A stretch of 64,000 nucleotides of DNA from Cryobacterium soli (lineage in GTDB: Bacteria > Actinomycetota > Actinomycetes > Actinomycetales > Microbacteriaceae): the NCBI RefSeq assembly GCF_003611035.1, contig NZ_CP030033.1, positions 744,001-808,000 on the forward strand, given 5' to 3'. Every line of letters begins with the position of its first letter. The stretch's first letter is position 1. Of this stretch, positions 26,055 through 35,032 are shown piece after piece. A model generated the notes under the pieces. That model was not told the origin of the DNA and made no database searches. It saw nothing but the letters and a program-made list of their open reading frames with translations. A program made the translations under genes and the position numbers.

Positions 26055-28685
26055 TCAGCTGACCACGACCACGGCCGGGCCATCCACCTCGGGCGCGGTC
26101 GCCGACTCCGGGGCCGCCCGGCCGGCCAGTTCTCGCCGGGACCGCAGGCCCAGCTTGGCCAGCGCGTTCGCGAGGTGTTTTTCGACCGTCTTGACGGACA
26201 CGTGCATGGACGACGCGATCTCCCGGTTGAGCTGTCCTCCAGAGGCGAGCAGAACGGTGTCGCGTTCCCGGGGAGTGAGCGTCGGCCAGCCGGCCAGGGC
26301 AGGCAGGGCGGCGGCCGTTGCGGCGGCTACGGGCAGATAGGCCGCCGCACCCAGCCGGCCGAACAGCCGGTCGGCCTCGCGCGCCGCTGCGGCTCCGTCA
26401 TCGACGTGGCCCCGCGCCACGAGGCTGCCGGCCAGCGCCCGCAGGGCGAGGGCGTGGGCGAACGGGGTGACCGTTTCGTCGCCGGTGCTGACGGCCACGG
26501 CGAAATGCCGAGCGGCGATCATGCGCTGGCCGCGGGCCTCTGCGAGCAGGCCGCGCAGCCAGTCCGGGTAGCCGAACGCGCGGCTGCCGCTCTCCTGAAC
26601 CAAACGGTCGATCACGGCCTGGGCCTGGTCGAGCGAGCCCAGCGTGATGAGGGCTTCGGCCTGCATGGCTCGCCAGCCGGTGTATCCGGTGGCGGTGGTG
26701 GCGGTGTCGAGACTGCCTCCGAGCAGCGGCGCGAGCGCCTGGATGACGGCATGCGGATGCCCGCCCGCCCTTTCCACGACCGCGGCAGCGACAGCTGCCC
26801 CCACGTGGTGTTGCGGCAGCGGGCGCTCGACCGCGAGTCGGGCCCCGACGCGCACGGCTCGCTGGGCCTCGTCAAGCTGGCCGGCCTGCGCGGCCAGCAT
26901 CGCGATCACCCCGTGGGCGATGCCGTCGTGGTTGCCGTTGCGGCTTGCCGTGGTGTGCGCGAGCACGGCCTGGGCGTCGAGCATCGCCGAATCCCACTGG
27001 CCGAGCGAGTAATGCACCTGCGCGCGCAGGGCGAGTCCGAGCGGCAGCACGTGCAGCGCTTGACTGGCCCGCGCCGACTCGATGGCCAGGTCGAAGGTAT
27101 GCAGGGCCGCCCGGTCCAGGCCGCCGTAGAACTGATGCTGGCCCACGATCACCAGCGCGTCGGCGCGCTCTGGCCGGTTGAGCGGCAACCCGATCAGCGG
27201 GTTCAGGACCACCATGGCCTGGTCCCGATCGCCCGAGATCCACAGGGCGAACCCCCAGGCCAGGCGCAGCCGGGCGTCGGCGGGCGACACCGCCGCAGGT
27301 TCGCACGGTGCGGCCGCCAAGGCGGCAGCGCTGGCGGCGATGGTTCCGACGATGTCCAGGGTGGCCAGCCGGATGCTCGCGACGACGCCGGCCACAAAGA
27401 GCACCTCGTCCCGGGTCGGCTGCCGGGCGTCGGCGGGCGCGCCCTGCGCCAGGCCCTCCTGCACGAGGGCGAGGGTCTCGGGAAAGTTGCCGAGCAGGTA
27501 GCCGAGTCCGCCCAGCACGATGGTGCGGGCGGGGCCGGGGGAACACCGGGCCACGCTCTCGGCGAGGGTGCCGGCGAGTTCCGCGTCATCCGCGAAGAAG
27601 GCGTACGCGCCGGCGCGCAGCAGCCGGCGTTCCCGATCCGCGCTCGCGGAGCTCACCCCGCTCGCTCGGCTGTAGATTCGGGCCGCGCTCGGGTAGCGGC
27701 CCGTTGCCGCGTTGCGGTCGCCCTCGGCCTCGAGGTCTGCGGCGAGCTCGTCGTCGGTGTGCTCGGTCGCCGCGAGCCGGTGCTCGAGCTGCGCCCATCC
27801 ACTCATCGACCGGGCGATGGCGGCGTTGAGCGCGCGGGCCCGAGACGCGTCGATTCCGCGACGGATGCCCGTGCGTGCGCGCTCCGAGGTGAAGCCCAGT
27901 TCTCGCTGCCCCTCCTCGTCGAGCATCTCGACGAGCCCGGACGCCAGGACACCGTCCACCGATACCGTCAGGGAGAGTCGTGCGGCGATCTCCATCAGGG
28001 TGGACACGGCCAGTGGTCGTCCCATCACCGACAACAGCTCGAGCAGAGCGCGGGTCGGCGCATCCAGGGCGGTCAGCTGCGCAGCCAGGTGATCGGCGTA
28101 GCCGTCAGGCACGGGCAGGTCTCGGGGAATCGAGGCATGCAACCGCCCGCCCAGCCGTTCGAACACGGTCACCAGGTGGTGCGGGTTGCCGTCGGTGAGC
28201 TCGGTGAGCAGGTTGGCGCGCGCCGGGTCGAGCTGGATGATGCCGTGTTCGGCGGCCAGCTCGATGCACTGCAGCGCCGTGAAGCCGGGCAACCGGATGA
28301 CCCGGCCGCGGCCATCCCGACTGCTGGCCACCCGCAGGCGGTCGATCAGGCTCGACTGGCCGGTGTGACCGGCGACGATCACCAACAGCGGCACGTTGTG
28401 CAGCGCGCCGATGAGGCCGGCCGCCCGGTCGGCCGCCTCAGGCGTCAGTTCATCGGAGTCATCGATCAGGGCGATGGTGGGCTCGTCGACGGGGCCGACC
28501 AGAACGGTCAGCACCGCGGCACCGCGGACAACCGTGAAATCGGGAACCGTGCGCAGGAGATCGCGCACCAGCCAGCTCACCCCGGCACCGGGTTCACCCT
28601 CGAGGATGACAACGGTGGTCACACCCTCCAGCGCCTGCACGGCGGCAGAGAGGAGCTTCGACTGCTCCGCCAGACGCACCACCAT
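26055..28685 (-). CDS. Large LuxR-family (LAL-like) transcriptional regulator
   Basis: An 876-aa regulator with an N-terminal ATPase-like region, a long helical (TPR-like) middle and a C-terminal LuxR helix-turn-helix (about 798-850, LTPRERDTVLLASGGQLNREIA and HVSVKTVEKHLANALAKLGL). The architecture resembles LAL/MalT regulators. The Walker A position reads GEPGAGVSW (30-38), lacking the catalytic Lys, and the Walker-B-like strand is TIALIDDSDEL, so nucleotide hydrolysis is doubtful. AAGGAG supports the ATG start. No obvious target genes adjoin. Many such regulators control sugar use or secondary metabolism, but its signal is unknown. Confidence 0.88.
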   Translation of the reverse strand: MVVRLAEQSKLLSAAVQALEGVTTVVILEGEPGAGVSWLVRDLLRTVPDFTVVRGAAVLTVLVGPVDEPTIALIDDSDELTPEAADRAAGLIGALHNVPLLVIVAGHTGQSSLIDRLRVASSRDGRGRVIRLPGFTALQCIELAAEHGIIQLDPARANLLTELTDGNPHHLVTVFERLGGRLHASIPRDLPVPDGYADHLAAQLTALDAPTRALLELLSVMGRPLAVSTLMEIAARLSLTVSVDGVLASGLVEMLDEEGQRELGFTSERARTGIRRGIDASRARALNAAIARSMSGWAQLEHRLAATEHTDDELAADLEAEGDRNAATGRYPSAARIYSRASGVSSASADRERRLLRAGAYAFFADDAELAGTLAESVARCSPGPARTIVLGGLGYLLGNFPETLALVQEGLAQGAPADARQPTRDEVLFVAGVVASIRLATLDIVGTIAASAAALAAAPCEPAAVSPADARLRLAWGFALWISGDRDQAMVVLNPLIGLPLNRPERADALVIVGQHQFYGGLDRAALHTFDLAIESARASQALHVLPLGLALRAQVHYSLGQWDSAMLDAQAVLAHTTASRNGNHDGIAHGVIAMLAAQAGQLDEAQRAVRVGARLAVERPLPQHHVGAAVAAAVVERAGGHPHAVIQALAPLLGGSLDTATTATGYTGWRAMQAEALITLGSLDQAQAVIDRLVQESGSRAFGYPDWLRGLLAEARGQRMIAARHFAVAVSTGDETVTPFAHALALRALAGSLVARGHVDDGAAAAREADRLFGRLGAAAYLPVAAATAAALPALAGWPTLTPRERDTVLLASGGQLNREIASSMHVSVKTVEKHLANALAKLGLRSRRELAGRAAPESATAPEVDGPAVVVVS

Positions 28686-28884
28686 GACGACTCCTTGGTT
28701 CCGGTCGCCTCCGAGGGTCGACGCCCAACTTTAGCGAGCGCCGTACGGTCCCCGCGAAAAGGAAGGGTTCTACCCTGCCATTGCCGCGCTCACCGTTCGG
28801 AAAGCCGATATGTCCTGCCCGTTTCGCGTCGGAGAACCCGGGACCGCCCGCCACAGTTCGTGAGATTCCACGCCGGGCGCGCGG

Positions 28885-29880
28885 CTAAGCGGTCGGGCGC
28901 GCGGCGGCGAGCAGCCGCCGCGCCTCGTCGACCACCGCGAGAACCGCGATCGTGTCGGCGAGAGGATGCCGGGGGTGTTCGGTGAGGCCGGCGGCGAGGG
29001 CTTCGCCTACGGCCCGGAACATGGGCACGTAACCGGCGCCCTCGATCGGCACCGTCGTCGTCTGCGCCGTGTAGCCCGGCGCGGAGTAGCAATGGATGGC
29101 GCCGCCTGCGAAGAACGTCGGGTCCATCACGATGGTGCCCGCGGTGCCGCCCACGACGGCGAACGCCATGATGACCTCGGTGAGGGAGCTGGTGACGGTG
29201 GCGAACCTGTCGTCGGAGTAGCCCAGGGTGAGGGTCGACCGGAGGTCCACGCCATCCGCCTGCATCACGCCGTGCGCGGCGACGCTTAGCGGCGTGCCCA
29301 ACAGCAGCTGGGCGAACGCTGCGGGATACACGCCGAGGTCGAGTAGCGCCCCGCCGCCGAGGTCCGCGTTCCACAGCCGGCTGGTCTCGGTGCGGGGGAA
29401 GTTGTAGCCCATGCTGGATTCGACGGAGCGCACCGCACCGATGGCGCCGGACCGGATCAGCTCCTGCACGTGCAGGACGGCGGGGCTGAACTTCATCCAC
29501 ATGGCCTCCATGAGGAACAGGCCCTCGTCGGCGGCGAGTTGCGCGAGCTCCGCGCTCTGCCCGGCCGTGAGGGTGAGGGGCTTCTCACAGAGCACATGCT
29601 TGCCGGCGAGCAGCGCCTGCCGGGCCAGATCGAAGTGGCTGCTGTGCGGTGTGCAGATGTACACGGCGTCGATATCGGCACTGCCGAGGGCGTCCTCCAC
29701 CGACGCGAACACACGTGGGATGCCGTGGCGGGCGGCGAAGTCCTCGGCCGTGGCCGCCGTGCGAGAGGCCACGGCCACGATGTCGACGTTACCGGCCAGC
29801 CTGATGTCGCCGATGGTCTGCTCCGCGATGGCGCCGGTTCCGACGATCGCCCACCGGGGCGCCCCGGCACCGCCGGTCAT
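28885..29880 (-). CDS. Gfo/Idh/MocA family oxidoreductase
   Basis: NAD(P)-dependent oxidoreductase of 331 aa. The Rossmann start is WAIVGTGAIAEQTIGDIRLAG (9-29), followed by VAVASRTAATAEDFAARHGIPRVFASVEDAL and the family dipeptide in CEKPLTLTAGQSAEL (137-151), where the Lys is catalytic. The C-terminal alpha/beta domain includes GGGALLDLGVYPAAFAQLLLG. Substrates in this family are sugars, inositols or related polyols and cannot be told here. Its ATG overlaps the stop of the UPF0303 gene by 4 bases (ATGA), so the two are translationally coupled. Confidence 0.9.
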   Translation of the reverse strand: MTGGAGAPRWAIVGTGAIAEQTIGDIRLAGNVDIVAVASRTAATAEDFAARHGIPRVFASVEDALGSADIDAVYICTPHSSHFDLARQALLAGKHVLCEKPLTLTAGQSAELAQLAADEGLFLMEAMWMKFSPAVLHVQELIRSGAIGAVRSVESSMGYNFPRTETSRLWNADLGGGALLDLGVYPAAFAQLLLGTPLSVAAHGVMQADGVDLRSTLTLGYSDDRFATVTSSLTEVIMAFAVVGGTAGTIVMDPTFFAGGAIHCYSAPGYTAQTTTVPIEGAGYVPMFRAVGEALAAGLTEHPRHPLADTIAVLAVVDEARRLLAAARPTA

Positions 29881-30365
29881 GCGGACGCCGCCCGCGCGGC
29901 CTCCAGGGCCCAGACCGCGAGGTCGTGGTCGATGCTCTCGTGCAGCCCGGAGACCCCGAGCATCCCGATCAGTGACCCGTTCACCCGCAGGGGGAAGGCG
30001 CCGCCGGCCGCCGCGTACAGGTTGATGGGCAGGCCGGTCGCCTCGTTGAAGTCCTGGCCTCTGGCCCGGTACTTGGTGCTGACCAGGAACGACGGCACGT
30101 TGTACCGGGAGACCACCCGGAACTTGCGGGCCAGCCAGTCGTCGTTGTCCGCGGTGGTGCCGGGGCGGGCGGCGTGGAAAACGCGTTGCTCGCCGAACAC
30201 GATGGACACCGTGACGCCCAAGTTCTCCGCCACGGCACGCTTCATCAGGGCGGTGCCGAGCGCGAAGGCATCGTCGTGGTCGAAGGAGACGAAGCCGATC
30301 CTGTCATTCTGCTCTTCCAGAAGCGGGAGCAGATCGCGGGCGGCGGGGTCTGGGGTGAACGACAT
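29877..30365 (-). CDS. UPF0303 / heme-degrading-domain family protein
   Basis: A 162-aa protein of the UPF0303 (HbpS/GlcG-like) family. The characteristic block is FHAARPGTTADNDDWLARKFRVV, then YRARGQDFNEATGLP, GGAFPLRVNGSLIGMLGVSGL and the terminal DHDLAVWAL helix. Annotated relatives are called heme-degrading or corrinoid-adenosylation-like, but their biochemical role is not settled. It overlaps and likely couples with the downstream Gfo/Idh oxidoreductase, a frequent partner, which hints at a role in sugar-acid or polyol metabolism. Confidence 0.85.
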   Translation of the reverse strand: MSFTPDPAARDLLPLLEEQNDRIGFVSFDHDDAFALGTALMKRAVAENLGVTVSIVFGEQRVFHAARPGTTADNDDWLARKFRVVSRYNVPSFLVSTKYRARGQDFNEATGLPINLYAAAGGAFPLRVNGSLIGMLGVSGLHESIDHDLAVWALEAARAASA

Positions 30366-30483
30366 CGAGGGTCCGTATCCGTTGGGGTGGGCCTCTGCGC
30401 CGCACTAGTCTGCACGCTATCGGTGCCTGCGGCACTCCGCAAATGGATCCGGCTCCACGCCGGCACCGCCTAGCATTGAGCAG

Positions 30484-31197
30484 ATGACGACGCCACGCCA
30501 TCCGGAGGTCGCGGCCCAACCACGAGCGAAGCGGGTCTCCCGCTGGTGGCCGGCGCTGAGCGGCGCCATCGCCCTCGGCCTCGCGGTGGGCCTCGGCGTG
30601 CTGATCGTGGTGCGCGAGCAGGGCATGCCCCTGGCGATCGACACTGCATGGTTCAACGACCTCACCGAGAACCGCGCGCCCGTGTGGGATGCGGTGGCCC
30701 TTGTGATGGATGCCCTCGGCGGCGGGCTGGTCGCGACCCTGCTGCTCCCGGCCGTGATCTGCGTCGCCCTCTTCCTGACCCGGCGCCCCTGGGCTGCCGG
30801 CTACGTCCTGGCCGCAAGCCTCGCCACCGGCGGGGTCGTGCAGGTGCTCAAGCACCTGTTCGGCCGGGCGCGTCCGGAGAACATGCTCACCAACCTCGAC
30901 TTCGGTTCATTCCCGTCCGGGCATGTGGCCAATGCGGCGGTGACCTCAGCGGTGCTGGTGTTGCTCTTTCCGCGCCTCTGGGTCTGGCTGGCCGCGGCCG
31001 CGTACACGGTTGTCATGATGCTCAGCCGCACCTATCTGGGCGCGCACTGGCTCACCGACACCGTGGGGGCGCTGTTGCTCGGCATCGGGGTGGCGGTGCT
31101 GCTGTGGGCGCCGGTTGCCGCCAAGCTCGACGGCGAGCACACGATGGCCCGGGCCCGCCGGACCGGGCCGAAAGCGTCCGGCGACGCCTCCTCCTGA
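30484..31197 (+). CDS. PAP2-family membrane phosphatase
   Basis: Integral membrane phosphatase of 237 aa with about six helices. The three acid-phosphatase motifs are present: KHLFGRARP (123-131), FPSGH (143-147) and SRTYLGAHWLTD (181-192), with H147 and H188 the catalytic pair. Substrates are typically phosphatidic acid, diacylglycerol pyrophosphate or undecaprenyl pyrophosphate. The last 25 residues are an Arg/Lys-rich cytoplasmic tail. There is no ribosome site; TAGCAT lies 7 bases before the ATG, a leaderless-type start. Confidence 0.92.
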   Translation: MTTPRHPEVAAQPRAKRVSRWWPALSGAIALGLAVGLGVLIVVREQGMPLAIDTAWFNDLTENRAPVWDAVALVMDALGGGLVATLLLPAVICVALFLTRRPWAAGYVLAASLATGGVVQVLKHLFGRARPENMLTNLDFGSFPSGHVANAAVTSAVLVLLFPRLWVWLAAAAYTVVMMLSRTYLGAHWLTDTVGALLLGIGVAVLLWAPVAAKLDGEHTMARARRTGPKASGDASS

Positions 31198-31215
31198 GGA
31201 CGCCTACTCCTGAGC

Positions 31216-31830
31216 CTAAGGAGCGCCGCGCTCGCGCCTGGCTCGGCGGCGTTCGCGCCAGGTCATGGCGGCCAGTGCGGCCTCTTCCCGGGCCCGCGAC
31301 TCCTCGCGCTCCTGCTGCGCGGCGCGGCGGCGTTCACGCCACCGGGCGAGTTCAGCGTCCACGTCCCGCAGGGCCGTGACGACGGGCGGTCCGCCGCGGA
31401 GCTGCCGGCGTGCCTCGATGACGCGTCGGTTGAAGTCCTCGAGCACCTCGCGCACCTGCTGCTCGGCGAACACGGCATCCAGGCGGTCGTCGAGTCCGGC
31501 ATCCTCGGTGCGGAGCGTCAGCGCGGGCGGCCCGAGGCCGGTGATCTGTTCTCGCTCGATCTTGCGTTTGATCCACCAGTCCGGGTCGTAGCTGTCGGTG
31601 AGCCCGGGGATGGGTTTGCCCGCACCGGGCAGATTGTCGAAGTCGCCGCGGCGGATGGCCTGTTGGATGGAGATCTCGACGTACTGTGCCCGCGCCTCCA
31701 TCATCGACTGGCCGGCCTCGTTGGTGTCCGGCTCGGCCTCCTCGGGGCGTTCGGCCTCGGGGATCTCGCGATTGATCTTGTACCGCGCCACGTTGAGCGG
31801 CGTATCGCTGGGTTCGCGCTTGCCTGCCAT
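31216..31830 (-). CDS. DUF1992 (DnaJ homologue C28-like) protein
   Basis: Soluble 204-aa protein with the DUF1992 domain: QYVEISIQQAIRRGDFDNLPGAGKPI (49-74), then DPDWWIKRKIEREQI. The C-terminal half is a long charged helix rich in Arg and Glu (LARWRERRRAAQQEREESRAR, ending RRARRERGAP), probably a coiled coil. Eukaryotic homologues are DNAJC28; the bacterial role is unknown. It is convergent with the PAP2 gene (18 bases between stops). The start has TAGGCT exactly 6 bases before the ATG and no ribosome site. Confidence 0.88.
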   Translation of the reverse strand: MAGKREPSDTPLNVARYKINREIPEAERPEEAEPDTNEAGQSMMEARAQYVEISIQQAIRRGDFDNLPGAGKPIPGLTDSYDPDWWIKRKIEREQITGLGPPALTLRTEDAGLDDRLDAVFAEQQVREVLEDFNRRVIEARRQLRGGPPVVTALRDVDAELARWRERRRAAQQEREESRAREEAALAAMTWRERRRARRERGAP

Positions 31831-31895
31831 GAATCCAGCCTAGATTCTTATGCTGACACTGTGGGCGCCGCCGCCCAGGTGAGCGGAGGAGGGTC

Positions 31896-32396
31896 ATGAC
31901 CAATCCGAAGACGGCGCCGGCCGCAGGTCCGACGAGTCCCACGCTGCTCGATCGCACCTTCCAGGTCAGCCTGATCCTCAAGGGCCTGGATGGCGTGCTG
32001 GAGCTGGTGGGCGGGATCCTGCTGCTGGTGATCAGCCCCGCCCAGCTCGGTGCAGTGGCGCGGGTGCTCACCCAACACGAACTCGCCGAAGACCCGCACG
32101 ACCTCATCGCCACCACTCTGGTGCGGCTGGCCGGCGGGCTCAGCGTGTCGGCGACGCTGTTCGGGGCCGTCTACCTGCTGGCCCACGGGGCCGTGAAGGT
32201 CGTGTTGGTGTGGGCAGTGCTGGCGAACCGGCTCTGGGCCTATCCGTGGATGATCGGGTTTCTCATCGTGTTCATCGGCTACCAGGCCTACCGGCTCGCG
32301 GTCGGCTTCTCCTGTGGTGTGGCCCTGCTGACGGCGTTCGACATCTTCATCGTCGTACTCCCCTGGCGCGAGTACATGATCCGGCGGCGACGCTGA
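31896..32396 (+). CDS. DUF2127 membrane protein
   Basis: Membrane protein of 166 aa with four hydrophobic helices, matching DUF2127: LDRTFQVSLILKGLDGVLEL at the start, ISPAQLGAVARVLTQHELAEDPHDLIA, then GAVYLLAHGAVKVVLVWAVL and WPLLWRE-like ending VVLPWREYMIRRR. A GGAGGAGGG ribosome site precedes the ATG. The function is unknown; the conserved histidine in LAHGAVK within a helix suggests metal or proton involvement, which is only a guess. Its stop lies two bases from the stop of the convergent GNAT gene. Confidence 0.87.
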   Translation: MTNPKTAPAAGPTSPTLLDRTFQVSLILKGLDGVLELVGGILLLVISPAQLGAVARVLTQHELAEDPHDLIATTLVRLAGGLSVSATLFGAVYLLAHGAVKVVLVWAVLANRLWAYPWMIGFLIVFIGYQAYRLAVGFSCGVALLTAFDIFIVVLPWREYMIRRRR

Positions 32397-32398
32397 GG

Positions 32399-32977
32399 TC
32401 AGGCCGCCTGCTGGGACGGCGCACGGAACGCTGCGGCGATGGTGTCCTCCAGCAGTGGATGTGCCGGTCCGGCCGCCAACTGCGCCCACGGGTCGCCGAG
32501 GTCGAAACGCCAGGCCAGCCGGCCGGTGCTGTGTTCGAAGACCTGCACCGGGTCGATCGACACAAAGAGCCTGCGCGTGGCCGCCAGGGAACGCGCGTTC
32601 GCGTGGTGGATCGAGGAATAGAGCGGAACCGCGTGCGCGCGCGCCGCGACGATCGTCGCCCGTTTGATCGCGGCGTTCAGCCCGGTGCCGCGCACCGAGG
32701 GGGCGAGATAGGTAGAGGTCTGCTGCGTGCCGGGCAGCTCGAGGTACGGCACCACGGCGAACGCGCCCACGGGGTCGTCGCCGCGGAACAGCGCCCAGGC
32801 GCGGTCGGGCGCCCGCCGCAGATAGGACTCGACGAGGAGGTGACCGGTGGCCGCGCCGGCCACCGGATAGTCCAGCGCGCCGAGAGCGGTTGCCAGTCGG
32901 TCACGCTCGGCCGGGTCCAATGACGTGAGCAGACGGATGTCCGGGAGAACCTGATGGAGCGGCGTGCGCGGGTGCAT
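32399..32977 (-). CDS. GNAT family N-acetyltransferase
   Basis: Acetyl-CoA-dependent N-acyltransferase-like protein of 192 aa. The GNAT core shows a beta4/beta5 block, VGAFAVVPYLELPGTQQTSTYLAPSVRGTGLNAAIKRATIVAARAH, in which VRGTGLNAAI matches the CoA-pyrophosphate loop (Q/RxxGxG/A), followed by NARSLAATRRLFV, the typical alpha4 asparagine segment. The acceptor is unknown. The first 30 residues are not part of the core. The start shows no ribosome site; GACAAT is 6 bases upstream. Confidence 0.8.
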   Translation of the reverse strand: MHPRTPLHQVLPDIRLLTSLDPAERDRLATALGALDYPVAGAATGHLLVESYLRRAPDRAWALFRGDDPVGAFAVVPYLELPGTQQTSTYLAPSVRGTGLNAAIKRATIVAARAHAVPLYSSIHHANARSLAATRRLFVSIDPVQVFEHSTGRLAWRFDLGDPWAQLAAGPAHPLLEDTIAAAFRAPSQQAA

Positions 32978-33066
32978 GCGGATATTGTCATCGCGGCCGG
33001 TAGCGCCCGAGTGAACGTCGAGTGACCGTGGTATTTCCGGGCAGGAACCCGGGGTCGTTGCCGACC

Positions 33067-34380
33067 TCAGTCCGTGTCGGTGGAGGCCGAGGCGGCATCC
33101 GCTTGAACCGTCTTGGTGTCCGCTGGGTCGTTCTGCCGGCGGCTCGCGAGCATCAGCGGAACGCCGATCAGCTCCACCAGACCGCCGATGAGCAGTGAGG
33201 CCCCGTACCCGCCCACGTCCGCGGCGCGGCCGAGCGCCGGCTGGATGAACACGCCGCCGAGGCTGCCGAAGAGGGAGTCGAACGAGAGCACGGTGGCGCG
33301 TTGCTTGGAGGGGATCATGTCATTGAGGTAGGCCTGCCGCACGGGCTCGGCGACGGCGAAGACGAACCCCCACACGGTGAGGAACACGACCGCCAGCCAG
33401 AACAGGCTGTTGAGGCCGAGCACCACGAGCGAGACCACGCTGAGCAGGGATGCCACGATGACGGTGCTCGTGCGCTTGGCGAAGACGCCGCGGATGCGGG
33501 GCGCCAGAACGCCGCCGACCACCTGTGCCAGCGACAGGATCGCCGCGGCCAGGCCCGCGATGGAATACGCCGACGGGTCACCGTAAAGCTCGAGCAGGTA
33601 GGGCTGTAGCGCGTAGAAGGCATAGATCCCGACCCCGGAGGCGAACGGCGCGGAGAGGATCATGTAACGCACCGACCGCTTCTGGAGCCCGTGCTCCACC
33701 GATTCGCTCAGCACGAGCCTGGTCGCCTTCCACGGCCCCCGGGACCGGTCCGGGGTGAAGCCGAGGTCTTTCATCACGACGAACGCGTAAACGAACATCA
33801 CCACCAACACCCCGGCGCGCAGCAGGAACGGCACGCCGAGGTTGGTGGCCTGGGCGATAACCCCGCCGAGCACCGACCCGGCGAACATGGCGATCCCGGT
33901 CACCACGAGCCCGCGCCCGAAGACAGCCTCGAGGCTGCCGGTGTACCCGGTCGACGTCAGCGCGTCGACCAGCCAGGCCTCCACCGCGCCGGAGAAGAAG
34001 GTGAACCCCAGCCCCAGCAGCACCGAGACGATGGCCCACCAGACGAACGGCGCCTGCCAGACCCACAGCATCCAGTACAGCCCGGTGGTCACCGAGAGGG
34101 TGATGGTGCCCAGCAGGTAGGAGGCCTTGCGTCCTACGGTGTCGGCGACGACGCCGGTGGGGATCTCGAAGATCACCATGCCCGCGGTGAAGAACGCGTT
34201 CGCGGCGAAGGCCTCGAAGTTGCTCAACCCGGCGTCGAGCAGGAACAGCGTGTTGATGCCCCAGATGAACGAGGCCGCCAGGGTGTTGCCGAGCAGGAGG
34301 ATCACGTAGGTGCGTTGCACGCGCCGTGCCGCCGGGTTCACGACCCGCCGCCGATCCGCACCTGACCCTTCGTCATGCAC
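33067..34380 (-). CDS. MFS transporter
   Basis: Twelve-helix major facilitator of 437 aa. The N-domain has NTLAASFIWGINTLFLLDAG and the MFS loop EIPTGVVADTVGRKASYLLG (a motif-A variant, G-x-x-x-D-x-x-GRK). The C-domain contains ALQPYLLELYGDPSAYSIAGLAAAILSLAQVVGG, and a polar tail rich in Thr/Ala/Asp follows. It resembles actinobacterial drug or metabolite exporters of unknown substrate. The frame starts at GTG 34380; an internal GTG at 34341 would remove a basic 13-residue leader and is an alternative. Confidence 0.87.
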   Translation of the reverse strand: MHDEGSGADRRRVVNPAARRVQRTYVILLLGNTLAASFIWGINTLFLLDAGLSNFEAFAANAFFTAGMVIFEIPTGVVADTVGRKASYLLGTITLSVTTGLYWMLWVWQAPFVWWAIVSVLLGLGFTFFSGAVEAWLVDALTSTGYTGSLEAVFGRGLVVTGIAMFAGSVLGGVIAQATNLGVPFLLRAGVLVVMFVYAFVVMKDLGFTPDRSRGPWKATRLVLSESVEHGLQKRSVRYMILSAPFASGVGIYAFYALQPYLLELYGDPSAYSIAGLAAAILSLAQVVGGVLAPRIRGVFAKRTSTVIVASLLSVVSLVVLGLNSLFWLAVVFLTVWGFVFAVAEPVRQAYLNDMIPSKQRATVLSFDSLFGSLGGVFIQPALGRAADVGGYGASLLIGGLVELIGVPLMLASRRQNDPADTKTVQADAASASTDTD

Positions 34381-34549
34381 CCATCATCAACCCGGGTGCA
34401 GCGGATGGCCACCCGGCGACCGGCCTTGGCAGGGGAATTCCTCGCTTCCGGTGCCGGGCGCGCGGTGCCGGCCTACGCTGTGGGTGTTCCCGGCGGTGCA
34501 CCGAGAAGCCGTCGGATGCCCAACTGGCCACACATCGAAAGGAATCCAC

Positions 34550-35029
34550 GTGAAAGTCCTGATCGTCACGGAATCATATTTCGGCAACACGGCCAGGGTC
34601 GGCGAGGCGATCGCGGCTGGACTGCAATCCCGCGGCGCCGACGTCACCGTCGTGGATGCCGCGTCGGCACCCCCGCCGGGTGCGCAGGACCTGGTGATGG
34701 TCGGCGCACCCACCCACTACCGCGGACTTCCCTCGCCCACCTCACGCGATCAGGCGGAGACCCGCGGCGGCCGACGGGTCACCGCCGGCGTGGCCGAATG
34801 GCTGGAGAAGATTCCGCGCAGCGCGGGCACGCACGCCTGGGCCTTCGACACGGTGTCCAACACGGGATTCTTCGCCGGTTCGGCGGCGAAGGCCATCGGC
34901 AAGCGGCTGCGAGCCAAGTCCTTCGACGTCGTCGGCCGCATGAGCTTTGTCATCACCGGCACCGGCACACCGCCGCCTGGCACGGAGCTGGCGCGGGCTC
35001 GGCAGTGGGGCGCGACCTTGGCCGGGTAG
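34550..35029 (+). CDS. Flavodoxin family protein
   Basis: FMN-binding flavodoxin-like protein of 159 aa. The N-terminal phosphate loop is VKVLIVTESYFGNTARVGEAI (1-21), with the T-E-S-Y-F-G-N-T signature. The isoalloxazine loops are visible in VMVGAPTHYRGLPSP and AFDTVSNTGFFAGSAAKAIGKRL. Its electron partner is unknown; no adjacent reductase. GTG 34550 is chosen because AAGGA lies 6 bases upstream and the P-loop begins at residue 2. Confidence 0.85.
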   Translation: MKVLIVTESYFGNTARVGEAIAAGLQSRGADVTVVDAASAPPPGAQDLVMVGAPTHYRGLPSPTSRDQAETRGGRRVTAGVAEWLEKIPRSAGTHAWAFDTVSNTGFFAGSAAKAIGKRLRAKSFDVVGRMSFVITGTGTPPPGTELARARQWGATLAG

Positions 35030-35032
35030 CGG

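Noticed and set aside
25986..28985. 999-codon plus-strand ORF opposite the LuxR gene
   Set aside because: Open only because the real gene is GC-rich at third positions; the translation is Gly/Arg/His-rich with no motif.
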